From an uncultured Clostridia bacterium (GTDB lineage: Bacteria; Bacillota; Clostridia; TANB77; CAG-508): 64,000 nucleotides of DNA. Position 1 is the stretch's first letter, and each line of letters begins with the position of its first letter. Positions 1-9,586 of the stretch are shown here, in pieces. Under the pieces are notes generated by a model. That model saw nothing but the letters and a program-made list of their open reading frames with translations. It was not told where the DNA came from and ran no database searches. Location of the stretch: contig CAKPRG010000001.1 of the NCBI GenBank assembly GCA_934182465.1, forward strand, positions 62,001 to 126,000, given 5' to 3'. Both the position numbers and the translations under genes were made by a program.

Positions 1-116
1 TTTCTGTTGCACAAGTATTCAGTTAATTTTGAATATGTATATGCAAATTCCTGTTTCACAGTATCTATAACAATAAAGTCATTTCCTGTTCCTTGCATTT
101 TCGTAAAAAAAATCAT
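1..116 (-). CDS. dapF: Diaminopimelate epimerase, N-terminal part (runs off the window)
   Basis: Only the first 38 codons lie in the window. The product begins MIFFTKMQGTGNDFIVID, which is the N-terminal signature of DapF (the F-x-K-M-x-G-x-G-N-D-F block). DapF interconverts LL- and meso-diaminopimelate for lysine and peptidoglycan synthesis in the cytoplasm. The start at 116 is preceded by a GAGGTG ribosome binding site. The active-site cysteines lie outside the window, so completeness cannot be judged. Its neighbour, a penicillin-binding protein, is also in the wall pathway, but the two are separated by about 50 bases. Confidence 0.85.
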   Translation of the reverse strand, partial: MIFFTKMQGTGNDFIVIDTVKQEFAYTYSKLTEYLCNR

Positions 117-167
117 ATACTTTCACCTCTTGGTTTAAGTATATGATTTAAATCTCAAATAATTCTT

Positions 168-2375
168 TTATTGTCCATCTTTTAATTGTTCTTTTATTAC
201 TACATTTATAACAGTTCCTTCTTCAACTTCTACATCAAATGTAGGATCTTGTGAAACTATTATTCCTTTATCTCCATCAACTTTTATATTTAAGTTTTTA
301 TCTTTTAAAATTTTGGTAGCTTCTGCTACTGTTTTTCCTTTTATATTTGGTACTTTTGTCGTTTTTTTGTTAGAACTTTCTGATGTATATAAATATATTG
401 TTGAACCTTCTTCTAGATATATACCAGATTTTGGAACTTGTTCTGAAACTAATGTATTATTTTCATCACCTGATGATGATACACTTACATTAAATCCCGA
501 TTCTTTAAGAACTTTTTTTGCTTCTGCTATTGTTTTATTAGTAACATCTTGTACTGCAATTGATGTATTAGTAGTTGTTGTTTCTACTTTTGTATCATTT
601 GTTGGGATTCCTAAATATGGTAAAACTTCTGACATAATTTGTGAAGCTACTGGTCCTGCTGTTTGTCCACCTTGATGTCCTGCTGCACCTTCTGGTTTAT
701 ACAAAACAACTAAACATACAACTTGTGTATTCTCTATTGGTGATATTGCTATAAAAGATGCTGTGTAACCTTCCTCTTCTTTTTTTGATTCTATTGGTTC
801 AGATGTACCACTTTTTCCACCAATTGTATATCCATCAACTTTTGCCCATTTACCTGTACCTTTTTCTACAACTGAAAGCATCATATCTTTTACTTTATCT
901 GCTGTATCTTTTGATATAACTTGTCTTATTTCTTTTGTTTCTAAATTTTCTGCACTATTTGTATCTGTATTTTCAACTTTTTTTACAATTCTTGGTTCAA
1001 CTAAAACACCATCATTGCATATTGCTGATACAGCTGTAATTAATTGAAGTGGTGAAATTGAAAATCTTTGACCAAATGACATTGTAGCAAGTTCTACTGC
1101 ACCAACTTTATTTAATTCTGTAAATTGCGGTTTTGAAACTGATGCTATTGTATTACCTATTCTTGTACTAAATAATTCAAAAGCTTCATAATATTTGTAT
1201 GATGTTCTAGCTCCTATTCTTGCACCTAATTGCATAAAAGCTGGGTTACATGAATTTTGTAAAGCTTCTCTTAAAGATTGTGCACCATGTGCTGCGTATG
1301 TCCTCCAGCAACTAATTGGTTGATCTGGTGCTGGATAGTATACAATATTACAATTAAAATCTCCATTTGTATCTGTTGATACTTTTCCTTCTTCTAATCC
1401 TATTGAAGAAGTTATTAACTTAAATGTAGATCCAGGTTCATACAAATCTGATACAGCTTTATTTCTCCATAATTTATATAAAGCATTTGATTTATCTTCT
1501 GATGATAAAGTATCCCATGTACTTTGTAATCCTGTTGCAACAGAATCTCTCGGTTGATTCAAATTATAGTCTGGATTTGATGCCATTGCTAATATATCTC
1601 CAGATTGTGGATTCATTATAATTACAGTTCCACCTTTTTCACATTGATTTTCTGTAACAGCTTGGGCTAAATATTTTTCTGCTATTTTTTGAATATTAAT
1701 ATCTATTGTTAAATATATATTGCTTCCATTTTCTGCTGCAACATATTGTTCATTTTCATCTGAAATTGCTTCACCACCATTGGCCTTTGCAGTAACAATT
1801 TTACCAGATGTACCTGTTAATGTATCGTTCCATTTTTCTTCTAGTCCTGCAAGTCCTGTATTATCATCTCCACAAAATCCTATTAAATTAGATGCTAAAT
1901 TATTGTTTGGATAAGATCTTTTTGTATCTTCATCAATATTAATTCCAGTTGATATATTATTTTCTTTTATCCAGTCTTGTAATTTTGTCACTTTCTCTTT
2001 TTCTACTTTTTTAGCAATTATTTCTACTGTTTTTTTACTTTGAGCTTTTGCTAAAGCATCTTCATATGTAATATCAAAAATTTCACTAAAAATTTGTGCT
2101 AATTTTTCTGGTTCAACAGTTTTATTATTAGTATATTTTACACTTGACGGGTTTATAGAAACAGTATCAACTGATATACTTTGAGCTAAAACTGAACCAT
2201 TGGTATCTAATATAGCTCCTCTTTTTGGACTAATGATTTGATTTTTCATTTGTTGGCTATATGCTTTTTTACTATATTCTTCACCTTTTACAATATTTAT
2301 AAATAAAAGACTGCCTGTAACAACTGTAAATCCAATTGTCGCAACTATTCCTGTAATTACAAGTCTTCTGTTCAT
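168..2375 (-). CDS. Class B penicillin-binding protein with two PASTA domains (SpoVD/PBP2B type)
   Basis: This 735-residue protein is a peptidoglycan D,D-transpeptidase. It has one N-terminal membrane segment (about residues 5-28), a PBP dimerisation domain, a transpeptidase domain and two C-terminal PASTA domains. The catalytic SxxK is STFK with Ser at about residue 316, followed by an SCN motif and KSGT near residue 521. The PASTA pair covers roughly the last 140 residues. This layout fits FtsI/PBP2B or the sporulation paralogue SpoVD, and the sequence alone does not decide between them. It lies just upstream of rsmA in gene position but on the same strand as the whole housekeeping block. 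No defects are visible. Confidence 0.93.
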   Translation of the reverse strand: MNRRLVITGIVATIGFTVVTGSLLFINIVKGEEYSKKAYSQQMKNQIISPKRGAILDTNGSVLAQSISVDTVSINPSSVKYTNNKTVEPEKLAQIFSEIFDITYEDALAKAQSKKTVEIIAKKVEKEKVTKLQDWIKENNISTGINIDEDTKRSYPNNNLASNLIGFCGDDNTGLAGLEEKWNDTLTGTSGKIVTAKANGGEAISDENEQYVAAENGSNIYLTIDINIQKIAEKYLAQAVTENQCEKGGTVIIMNPQSGDILAMASNPDYNLNQPRDSVATGLQSTWDTLSSEDKSNALYKLWRNKAVSDLYEPGSTFKLITSSIGLEEGKVSTDTNGDFNCNIVYYPAPDQPISCWRTYAAHGAQSLREALQNSCNPAFMQLGARIGARTSYKYYEAFELFSTRIGNTIASVSKPQFTELNKVGAVELATMSFGQRFSISPLQLITAVSAICNDGVLVEPRIVKKVENTDTNSAENLETKEIRQVISKDTADKVKDMMLSVVEKGTGKWAKVDGYTIGGKSGTSEPIESKKEEEGYTASFIAISPIENTQVVCLVVLYKPEGAAGHQGGQTAGPVASQIMSEVLPYLGIPTNDTKVETTTTNTSIAVQDVTNKTIAEAKKVLKESGFNVSVSSSGDENNTLVSEQVPKSGIYLEEGSTIYLYTSESSNKKTTKVPNIKGKTVAEATKILKDKNLNIKVDGDKGIIVSQDPTFDVEVEEGTVINVVIKEQLKDGQ

Positions 2376-2440
2376 ACCTTTTCTATCATCTGATTTCTTT
2401 TTTGTTTTAATACTTACTCACCACTTTCTTTTGTGAATTG

Positions 2441-3304
2441 CTATTTTTGATTTTTTATATATTCTGTTATTTTAGCAAAATCTTCTATTTTTAATTTTTC
2501 TCCTCTGATTTTTGTATCTATTCCTAATTTTTCTAACATTTCGACTATTTCCTGTTTTGAATTGAAACAACCCAAATTACTTAAGCCATTTACTAATGTT
2601 TTTCTTTTTTGCATAAAGCTTGTTTTTATTACTTTAAAAAACAATTCTTCATCAACAACATTAACTCTTGGTTCTCTTAAAATTTCAAGTTTTATAACAG
2701 CTGAATCAACCTCTGGACTTGGTATAAAGCTATCTCTTGGAACATCTAATACTATACTTGAATCTGTATAATAATAAATGCCATAAGTTATTGCTCCACT
2801 TTCTTTTTCTCCTGGAATTTGCGTTAATCTAATGGCAACTTCTTTTTGTACCATTACAGTAATATTTTTTAAATTAAGCTTTTCTTCCAAAAGTTTCATT
2901 ATTATAGGAGTTGTAATATAATATGGTAAATTTGCAACAACTTTAGCTTGTTTTAAATTGTATTTTTCTAAATTTTCTAAAATTAGTTTTTGCAAATCCA
3001 CTTTTAAAACATCTTGAAATAATACTTCAAAATTTTCGTATAATGAAAATCTTTCAGTAATAATATTTACCATTCTTTTATCTAATTCAATACAAATAAC
3101 TCTTCCAGCTTTTTCTAACAATCTACTTGTTAATGTTCCAAGTCCTGGTCCAATTTCTATAATTAAATCTTCTTTTGATACTTCTGCATTTTCTACAATT
3201 CCATCAACAATATTTTCATTAATTAAAAAATTTTGTCCCAAACTTTTACTTGCAGTAATATTGTATTTTTTCATTATAAATTTTGTTTCATCAAATAAAT
3301 TCAT
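2441..3304 (-). CDS. rsmA: 16S rRNA (adenine1518-N6/adenine1519-N6)-dimethyltransferase
   Basis: RsmA (KsgA) dimethylates two adjacent adenines in the 3' terminal hairpin of 16S rRNA during small-subunit assembly. The 287-residue length is typical. Visible motifs are LGQNFLIN at the N-terminus, the SAM-binding IEIGPGLGTLT and the catalytic NLPYYIT. The gene follows the TSCPD gene by 9 bases on the minus strand, so the two are probably cotranscribed. The start at 3304 is supported by context (MNLFDETKFIMKKY, a normal KsgA N-terminus). Confidence 0.96.
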   Translation of the reverse strand: MNLFDETKFIMKKYNITASKSLGQNFLINENIVDGIVENAEVSKEDLIIEIGPGLGTLTSRLLEKAGRVICIELDKRMVNIITERFSLYENFEVLFQDVLKVDLQKLILENLEKYNLKQAKVVANLPYYITTPIIMKLLEEKLNLKNITVMVQKEVAIRLTQIPGEKESGAITYGIYYYTDSSIVLDVPRDSFIPSPEVDSAVIKLEILREPRVNVVDEELFFKVIKTSFMQKRKTLVNGLSNLGCFNSKQEIVEMLEKLGIDTKIRGEKLKIEDFAKITEYIKNQK

Positions 3305-3313
3305 TTTTATTTC

Positions 3314-3568
3314 CTATATATTTTCCTCTTTTATTTTTTCTAAGGCAATTGCTAATTGATCTGGGCAAGATGTACCTTTACCTCCACAAAGTATTCCTTT
3401 TAATCTCGCAATAGCTTCATCTATGTTCATTCCTTTTACTAAATTAGAAACACCTATTGTATTTCCTGGACAACCACCAACGATTTCAACTGATTTTATT
3501 ATGTTTCCTTCAACATTAATTATCATTTCCATTGAACAAACACCTTTTGGTTCATATCTATATTCCAT
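3314..3568 (-). CDS. TSCPD domain protein (TIGR03905 type)
   Basis: An 84-residue single-domain protein resembling the C-terminal TSCPD domain found in some B12-dependent ribonucleotide reductases. It has the typical spaced cysteines: GVCS near the N-terminus, GGCPGN in the middle, and LCGGKGTSCPDQLA near the C-terminus, probably a metal site. The function of the stand-alone form is not known. An AAAGGAGA ribosome binding site precedes the start. It is 9 bases upstream of rsmA and likely in the same transcript. Confidence 0.85.
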   Translation of the reverse strand: MEYRYEPKGVCSMEMIINVEGNIIKSVEIVGGCPGNTIGVSNLVKGMNIDEAIARLKGILCGGKGTSCPDQLAIALEKIKEENI

Positions 3569-3665
3569 ATTCTTTTCTCCTTTTCTTTTACTTATTTTAT
3601 AGTATTTGTATTTTTTTATTAATTATTATATTTTTCTACTTCCATTGATAATGTACTTTTAACTT

Positions 3666-4865
3666 TTAAAAACTAACAATTTCATTGTACACACTAATAA
3701 TATATTGATCTGTCATTCCAGAAATATAATCGATTATAGCATTTTCATAATCTTCTATTTTATTTAAATCGTATACTATTTTATTTTTGTGATTTTCTCT
3801 ATCTTCTGTTTCTATGTAGTTTGAAAGCCAATCTGTAAATTCTAAAGATAAATTTGGATAATATCTTTTCATTTTCTTTAATCTTTTTAAAGTGTTAGTT
3901 CCATCAAATTCATTTTTTAGAGTATAATATAATTCATTGATTACAACTTTAAAATATCTGATTGAAGGTGCAATTTTAGCATTTTTATATATTTTTTTAT
4001 AATTAAATTCTAATATTAATTTCATTGTTTCATAAACTTTATTAGAAAAAGTTAATCCCTTTTCTAAATTACTGTTATTGCATAAATCAACTACAAAATA
4101 ATTTATTAAATTTGAATTTTGTATTTTTACATCTTCTATAATTTTATCAAATTGTGCAATTTCTCTTTCAGATAATAAATTCATTATTTTAGCATCTTCT
4201 ATGTCTCTACCTATGTATGCTATTGTATCTGCAATTTTGACTACACAACCTTCCCAAGTATATGGTGCATACTCATTTGCTCTATTGTATTGTTCTAAAT
4301 CTATTGCTTCTTCTCTAGGTTTTAATCCCTTTTCTGTAACTTCACCACAATGAGATATAATACCATCACGAACCGCATAAGTTAAATTCATATTTCTTAA
4401 ATTTCCATCGTAATCTGGTAATAATTCTAAATTGTCTACTAATCTTACTCCATTTTTTTCATGCCAAAACTTTTTTCCAAATTCTCTTTGAGAAATTTCT
4501 GAAAGTATATATTCTCCTTGGTGTCCAAATGGACTATGGCCAATATCATGTGCAGTTGCTATTGCCTTTGTTAATTCACAATTTAATCCTAAATATTCTG
4601 ATATTGTGTGTGCAATTGACTCTACCAAAGTAACATGTTCTATTCTAGTACATATATGATCATTTCTTGGTGCAAAAAACACTTGAGTTTTGTTTCTTAG
4701 TCTTCTATATGCTCTGGAATTAATTACTCTTGTGTAGTCTCTGTCAAATTCTGTTCTCATTGTATTATCTCCATAGCTAGGAGTATATAATTCACTTTCT
4801 CTTTTTATTGCATTTTCCCATTTTGGAGATTTTTCAGTTGTAGCAACACTTTCAAATTTTTTCAT
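3666..4865 (-). CDS. dgt: Deoxyguanosinetriphosphate triphosphohydrolase-like protein (HD domain)
   Basis: A 399-residue HD-superfamily hydrolase of the dGTPase family, which removes triphosphate from dNTPs. The metal-binding residues appear as RIEH (H of the first position) and ATAHDIGHSPFGHQGE (the HD pair, near residue 104, followed by the family-typical GHSPFGH). A further conserved Asp lies in the stretch KIADTIAYIGRDIEDA. The N-terminal block with RTEFDRDYTR and RLRNKTQVF is characteristic of the family. The gene stands alone with about 90 bases on either side. The substrate range (dGTP alone or several dNTPs) cannot be read from sequence. Confidence 0.92.
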   Translation of the reverse strand: MKKFESVATTEKSPKWENAIKRESELYTPSYGDNTMRTEFDRDYTRVINSRAYRRLRNKTQVFFAPRNDHICTRIEHVTLVESIAHTISEYLGLNCELTKAIATAHDIGHSPFGHQGEYILSEISQREFGKKFWHEKNGVRLVDNLELLPDYDGNLRNMNLTYAVRDGIISHCGEVTEKGLKPREEAIDLEQYNRANEYAPYTWEGCVVKIADTIAYIGRDIEDAKIMNLLSEREIAQFDKIIEDVKIQNSNLINYFVVDLCNNSNLEKGLTFSNKVYETMKLILEFNYKKIYKNAKIAPSIRYFKVVINELYYTLKNEFDGTNTLKRLKKMKRYYPNLSLEFTDWLSNYIETEDRENHKNKIVYDLNKIEDYENAIIDYISGMTDQYIISVYNEIVSF

Positions 4866-4956
4866 TTAATTCTCCTTATCTTTAGTTAATTTATATTTCT
4901 AATTTTATAATATATTTTATATAATTAAATACTATTTATATGTTATATTACAATTT

Positions 4957-5850
4957 TTATTTTATATTTTCTAAAATATTTTCTAAATCTTCTTTACTAA
5001 ATTTATAAATTTTATCACAAAATTGACATTTTATTTCTGCTTGTCCATCTTCTTCTATAATGTTTTTTAATTCTTTTTTACCTAGTGAAACTAAACCACT
5101 TTCAAATTTTTCTTTATTGCAATCACATTCATATTTTATTTCTAATTTATTTGTTAAAACCATTGTATTTTCATCACCAGTAATAATTTCTACTATTTCA
5201 TTTAAAGTTTTTCCTGATTTTAACATTTCACTAATATTTTCTGCTTTATTAACAGCATTTTCTATTTGAGTAATATCTTCTTCTGTCGCATCTGGCATTA
5301 ATTCTATTTTGTAACCACCACTTGCAACAACTCCATCTTTATTTACTAAAACTCCTAATGCTAAAACAGTTGGAACTTGTTGAGAATTAGCAAAATAAGA
5401 AGCAAAATCTTCTGCGATTTCTCCTGAAACTAGAGGAACAACTCCATTATATCCTTGCTCCGAAAATTCGCTTTCTTTTATAATATTTAAAAATCCTGTA
5501 TTGCCTACAGCTCCACCTACATCTATTTTTCCATTTTCTTTAACATCAAGTTCTACTGTTGGGTTTTGAATATAAGATTTTAATTTAACTATATCTTGTT
5601 CTTTTTTTATTGTAGTAATTAGAGTTCCTACCGGTCCTCCTCCTTTAATTTGTAAAGTCATAGTTTCTTTTTCGCTTTTCATATCTGTATGTCCCATCAT
5701 TCCAGCAATTGTTAAAAATCTTCCCATTACTGCTGTTGTTGTAGGTGTTAAATTTTTTAATTTTCTATATTCTTCAATCATATTTGTTGTATTTGCTATA
5801 ATTACACTTACTCTACCATCACATGCTAAATATTTTTTTACTTCGTCCAT
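4957..5850 (-). CDS. hslO: Hsp33 redox-regulated chaperone
   Basis: Hsp33 is a cytoplasmic holdase activated by oxidation of a C-terminal zinc centre. The 297-residue length is normal. The four zinc cysteines are visible as CDC (ECDCNKEKF) and CQFC near the C-terminus. The N-terminal domain has the family stretch GRFLTIAGMMG and GGGPVGTL. Upstream sequence contains a small inverted repeat (CTAGCTAAACTAG, 5860-5872) that could affect the leader. Confidence 0.95.
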   Translation of the reverse strand: MDEVKKYLACDGRVSVIIANTTNMIEEYRKLKNLTPTTTAVMGRFLTIAGMMGHTDMKSEKETMTLQIKGGGPVGTLITTIKKEQDIVKLKSYIQNPTVELDVKENGKIDVGGAVGNTGFLNIIKESEFSEQGYNGVVPLVSGEIAEDFASYFANSQQVPTVLALGVLVNKDGVVASGGYKIELMPDATEEDITQIENAVNKAENISEMLKSGKTLNEIVEIITGDENTMVLTNKLEIKYECDCNKEKFESGLVSLGKKELKNIIEEDGQAEIKCQFCDKIYKFSKEDLENILENIK

Positions 5851-5991
5851 TTTTTTCTACTAGCTAAACTAGTCTCTCCTTTTCATAATATTTTAGGTTT
5901 AATAATGCAAACCTATAAAACTTTATATATTTTAAATTTCTATTTCTTTTGTTTGTATTTTCAAATTAATACATATTATATAATTTTTTAT

Positions 5992-6294
5992 TTATTTACT
6001 AAATGCATCTTTTACAGTTGGATAACTACTCATTAAAAGATCATATTTCATTTCTTCCGAAACTTCTTCATTGTACATACTTGTTGTTATAGGAATTGTA
6101 TAGTCTCTGTATTTTGGCATAAAAACTCTAGTTTTTACTATATAATCTATTAAGCAATCATCTTCATTTACTTGTACTTCGTGTCTAACTAAAAAATCTT
6201 TTAACATTTCTGTATATTCATCATGAAAATAATTAAACACTTTTGTATATTCTTTTTTATTTGCTAATTCTTTTATTTCTCTTTCTACTAACAT
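5992..6294 (-). CDS. Hypothetical protein, 100 aa
   Basis: I do not recognise this protein. It is soluble, mostly helical by composition, and has no signal peptide, membrane segment or obvious metal motif. It has many Tyr, Glu and Asp residues. It lies downstream of hslO in map position on the minus strand but is separated by about 140 bases, and is divergent from the M14 gene. The start at 6294 follows a purine-rich stretch (AAAAGAGGTAAAA), which is an acceptable ribosome binding site. Confidence 0.65.
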   Translation of the reverse strand: MLVEREIKELANKKEYTKVFNYFHDEYTEMLKDFLVRHEVQVNEDDCLIDYIVKTRVFMPKYRDYTIPITTSMYNEEVSEEMKYDLLMSSYPTVKDAFSK

Positions 6295-6459
6295 TTTTAC
6301 CTCTTTTTTGTGTTCGTTTTTGAAATAAATTCATATAATTTTCCAGTTAAATTATACATTATTTCATTTTATTTATCAAGTATTTCTAACAATAACACCA
6401 TTTGATGTAAAATTTCATATATTTATATTACACAATTAATTTGAAAGGACGATTTTTTT

Positions 6460-7385
6460 ATGAAAATTTTAAATATAGATAATATTGAATACATAAATTC
6501 AAATATTTTACAAAACATTGTTAAAGAATTTAAAAAAACATATCCATTTCTTAAAAGTTATTATATTGGCTATTCTACTTTAGGAAAACCGATTTACTGC
6601 TTAACTTTTGGAAATGGTCCAAAAGAAATTTTTTATAATGCTGCTATTCACCGGAAATGAATGGATTACGTCTCTTGTTCTTTTAAAATTTTTAGAAGAA
6701 CTTTGTTTTGCTTATTCTACTAATAGTACTATTTTTGAAAACAAAGCTACAGATTTATTTAATTCAGTCACTTTGTTTATCGCACCTATGTTAAATCCTG
6801 ATGGTGTAGATTTGGTAACTGACAGTATTGACAAAAATTCTTCTGCTTATTTTAATGCTTTATCAATTAGCAACAATTTTCCAGATATTCCATTTCCTAG
6901 TGGCTGGAAAGCAAATATCGTTCGGTACTGATCTTAACTTACAATTTCCAGCTGATTGGCAAGAAGCACGAAAAATAAAATATTCACAAGGTTTTAATAA
7001 ACCTGCTCCAAGAGATTTTGTAGGATTCAAACCTTTATCTTCTGTAGAAGCACGAGCAATATATCAATTTACTTTACTTCATAGATTTAAACTTATTTTA
7101 ACCTATCATTCCCAGGGTGAAGTTATTTATTGGCAATATCAAAATTATACTCCAGAAAACTCTTTTAAAATAGCTAATCTATTTTCAGAAATTTCTGGTT
7201 ATACGGTTGATGATGTCCCATATAATTCTAGCTTTGCAGGATATCGAGATTGGTTTATTTATTATTATAGGCAACCCGGATTTACAATAGAAGTTGGTCT
7301 AGGTGAAAATCCACTTCCAATATCTCAATTTGATAAAATTTATAATGATAATATTGGAATACTCGTTACAGCTCTTTTGCAATAA
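6460..7385 (+). CDS. M14 zinc peptidase, probable gamma-D-glutamyl-diaminopimelate endopeptidase, with two CGG +1 frameshift sites
   Basis: Read in one frame the gene breaks twice. If one C is skipped at 6652 and another at 6923, a continuous 307-residue M14 peptidase results. Zinc ligands would be H64 and E67 (AIHGNEWI) and H216 (LTYHSQGE), and the catalytic Glu would be E277 (TIEVGLGENP). The second repaired joint gives NIVGTDLN, matching the family's N-x-x-G-x-D-x-N block. Relatives such as YqgT/ENP1 cleave peptidoglycan peptides, often in spores. At each break the zero frame reads CGG and then meets TGA after one further codon. A ribosome binding site (GAAAGGA) precedes the start. It may be a pseudogene, an assembly error, or a gene expressed by frameshifting. 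The intact domain on both sides of each site favours the last. Confidence 0.8.
6652..6655 (+). other. Candidate +1 frameshift site CGGA (M14, site 1)
   Basis: The zero frame reads CAC CGG AAA TGA. Skipping the first C of CGG gives CAC GGA AAT GAA TGG, restoring HGNEW with the HxxE zinc motif. Confidence 0.7.
6923..6926 (+). other. Candidate +1 frameshift site CGGT (M14, site 2)
   Basis: The frame reads GTT CGG TAC TGA. Skipping the C gives GTT GGT ACT GAT CTT AAC, restoring VGTDLN, a conserved M14 block. Confidence 0.7.
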
Positions 7386-7395
7386 ATTTTCTAAT

Positions 7396-7445
7396 AAAAA
7401 TCTCCTCACTAGGTATTTATCTAGCAAGGAGATTTTTATTTTTTC
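7396..7445. terminator. Bidirectional terminator between convergent M14 and pyrI
   Basis: The perfect 11-bp arms AAAAATCTCCT and AGGAGATTTTT, with an inner CTAG pairing, are flanked by A and T tracts. The hairpin sits between convergent genes. Confidence 0.85.
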
Positions 7446-7483
7446 TTATTTTATAATTATATGCAATTAAAATTTGTTAAACA

Positions 7484-7903
7484 TTACTTTTTCAAACTCA
7501 TTTCACAATATTTGCATCTATAAACTTCTTTTTCTTTATCTGTTAATATAAATATTTGATCTAAATCTTTTTCAATTGATGTGATGCATCTTGGATTTTT
7601 ACATTTTGCTACATTTACGATTTTGTCTGGCAAACTTAATTTTCTTTTTTCTACAATTTTATCATCTTTCACAACATTTACAGTTATATTGTGATCTATA
7701 AATCCTAAAGTTTCTAAATCAATTGGAATTTCTTTATCAATTTTTATAATATCTTTTCTTCCTGATTTTTGACTTTTGGCATTTGTTATAATTGCAACTT
7801 GGCAATCTAATTCATTTAAATGCAATAATTCATATATTTCCATTCCTTTTCCTGCTTGAATATGATCTATTACATAACCATTTTTTATACTATCTATATT
7901 CAT
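7484..7903 (-). CDS. pyrI: Aspartate carbamoyltransferase regulatory subunit
   Basis: PyrI binds nucleotide effectors and regulates the PyrB catalytic trimers in pyrimidine synthesis. The 139-residue protein has an N-terminal effector domain (the segment YVIDHIQAGKGMEIYELL is typical) and a C-terminal zinc domain with four cysteines: CKNPRC and CKYC. Its ATG follows the pyrB stop directly (TAAATG), so the two are translationally coupled. The Shine-Dalgarno region lies inside the end of pyrB (GGGGGTG). Confidence 0.95.
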   Translation of the reverse strand: MNIDSIKNGYVIDHIQAGKGMEIYELLHLNELDCQVAIITNAKSQKSGRKDIIKIDKEIPIDLETLGFIDHNITVNVVKDDKIVEKRKLSLPDKIVNVAKCKNPRCITSIEKDLDQIFILTDKEKEVYRCKYCEMSLKK

Positions 7904-8818
7904 TTAGTTCACCCCCAACATTTTTAGTATTAGAGCCATTCTAATATATTTTCCATAATTAGCTTGTTTAAAATAACATGCTCTAGGATCTTCATCTACA
8001 TCTGTAGAAATTTCATTTACTCTTGGTAATGGGTGCATTATACATAAATCTTCTTTTGCTGTTTTTAATTTTTCTTTATTTAAAATATAATAATCTTTTA
8101 ATCTAATGTAATCTGCTTCATTAAAAAATCTTTCTTTTTGAACTCTTGTCATATAAAGAATATCTAGTTTATCCATATATTCTTCTATGTCATTTGTTTC
8201 ACAATATTCAATATTATTTTTTTCTAATACATCTTTTTTTACATATTCTGGAAGTTTTAATTCATCTGGTGCAATTAAAACAAATTTAATATTTTTATAT
8301 CTAGACATTGCTGTTATTAAAGAATGAACTGTTCTACCAAATTTTAAGTCTCCACAAAGTCCTATTGTTAAGTTTTCTAATCTTCCTTTTTCTGATTGAA
8401 TTGTTAATAAATCTGTTAAAGTTTGTGTTGGGTGATTATGACCACCATCTCCAGCATTTATAATTGGAACTGGTGATTTAAGACTTGCAACTAATGGTGC
8501 ACCTTCTTTTGGGTGTCTCATTGCAATAATATCACTATAACAAGCAACTACTCTTATAGTATCTGCTACTGTTTCACCTTTAGAAACAGAACTTGAAGAT
8601 GCTTCAGAAAATCCTAAAACATTTCCTCCTAAACTTAACATTGCTGATTCAAAACTTAATCTTGTTCTTGTACTTGGTTCAAAAAATAAAGTAGCTAATT
8701 TTTTACCATCACATTTATGAGAATATTTCTCTGGATTTGCGATAATATCTTTAGCTACTTTAATCAAATTATCAATTTCTTCTACTGATAAATCTTTAAT
8801 ATCAATTAAATGTTCCAT
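7904..8818 (-). CDS. pyrB: Aspartate carbamoyltransferase catalytic subunit
   Basis: PyrB condenses carbamoyl phosphate with aspartate, the committed step of pyrimidine synthesis. The 304-residue length is typical. Visible motifs are [12 protein letters not shown] (carbamoyl phosphate binding), [15 protein letters not shown] and MHPLPR. It is immediately upstream of pyrI, with no gap. The 117-base leader is AT-rich and I see no PyrR-type attenuator or other clear control structure in it. Confidence 0.97.
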   Translation of the reverse strand: MEHLIDIKDLSVEEIDNLIKVAKDIIANPEKYSHKCDGKKLATLFFEPSTRTRLSFESAMLSLGGNVLGFSEASSSSVSKGETVADTIRVVACYSDIIAMRHPKEGAPLVASLKSPVPIINAGDGGHNHPTQTLTDLLTIQSEKGRLENLTIGLCGDLKFGRTVHSLITAMSRYKNIKFVLIAPDELKLPEYVKKDVLEKNNIEYCETNDIEEYMDKLDILYMTRVQKERFFNEADYIRLKDYYILNKEKLKTAKEDLCIMHPLPRVNEISTDVDEDPRACYFKQANYGKYIRMALILKMLGVN

Positions 8819-8935
8819 TTTTTACTCCTTTACAATTTTTCTTATTTTATCAAAAATAATACACATTTGTAAAGAGTATATAATAATTTTTCAAACATAT
8901 TTGTAATTAGAGCAAATATATTTAAATTTCAAAGC

Positions 8936-9586
8936 CTATTCGTCTAATATTTCCATCATTTTTTCATCTAGTTTATTTATTATTTTAGCATATGTAACTA
9001 ATTTTCTAGAATCTCTTTTAGACAATTTGTTTTTAGTTTTATATTTTGCATGATGTTCTATTGTTGCCCAAAAATCCATTGCCATTGTTCTAATTTGAAT
9101 TTCTACTTTTACATACATTTCGATTCCTTCAAATTCAACAGGAACTTCCACAATTATGTGGTAACTTGAATATCCACTTTTTTTAGGTCTTTTTATATAA
9201 TCCTTTTCACTAATTATTCTTATTTCTTGTGACTCTTGTAAAATTCCTACTATATCATATACATCTTTTCTAAGTGGACATATTACTCTTACTCCTGCTA
9301 TATCATTAATATTTTCTATTAGTTCTTTATAGTTCAAATTATAGTTTTTCTTTTTCATTTTATCTAATATACTTTGAGGACTTTTTATTCTTTTCATTGT
9401 ATGATCAACTGTAGAATAATTATAAATTTTTTTCAAATCTTCATTAATAGAATTTATAATATTTTCTACTTTATCCATTGCCTCATTATATATTGACATT
9501 ACTTTTTCAAAAAGACTGTCTTTTATATCTATATTTTGATTTACTGTTGTTATTTGATTTTCCATTTTTATATTTACTTTATCTAT
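8936..9586 (-). CDS. Small alarmone synthetase (RelA/SpoT domain only)
   Basis: A single-domain (p)ppGpp synthetase of the RelQ/RelP group. Such enzymes transfer pyrophosphate from ATP to GDP or GTP in the cytoplasm. Synthetase motifs visible are RIKSPQSILDKMKKK, DIAGVRVICP, KKSGYSSYH and VEIQIRTMAMDFW. There is no hydrolase, TGS or ACT domain, in line with the roughly 210-residue length. The first ATG is at 9565, but the only strong ribosome binding site (AAAGGAGG, ending near 9594) is too far from it and sits 7 bases before an in-frame ATA at 9586. I therefore extend the gene there, although the start is uncertain. Confidence 0.88.
   Translation of the reverse strand: MDKVNIKMENQITTVNQNIDIKDSLFEKVMSIYNEAMDKVENIINSINEDLKKIYNYSTVDHTMKRIKSPQSILDKMKKKNYNLNYKELIENINDIAGVRVICPLRKDVYDIVGILQESQEIRIISEKDYIKRPKKSGYSSYHIIVEVPVEFEGIEMYVKVEIQIRTMAMDFWATIEHHAKYKTKNKLSKRDSRKLVTYAKIINKLDEKMMEILDE

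Noticed and set aside
6460..7385. M14 gene as a simple pseudogene
   Set aside because: Two breaks of identical type, intact catalytic residues and the same lesion in two unrelated genes make random decay a poor explanation. Assembly error remains possible and is stated as a test.
8819..8935. PyrR attenuator or other leader control of pyrB
   Set aside because: The leader is plain AT-rich sequence, and I see no anti-terminator/terminator pair or PyrR-binding motif.
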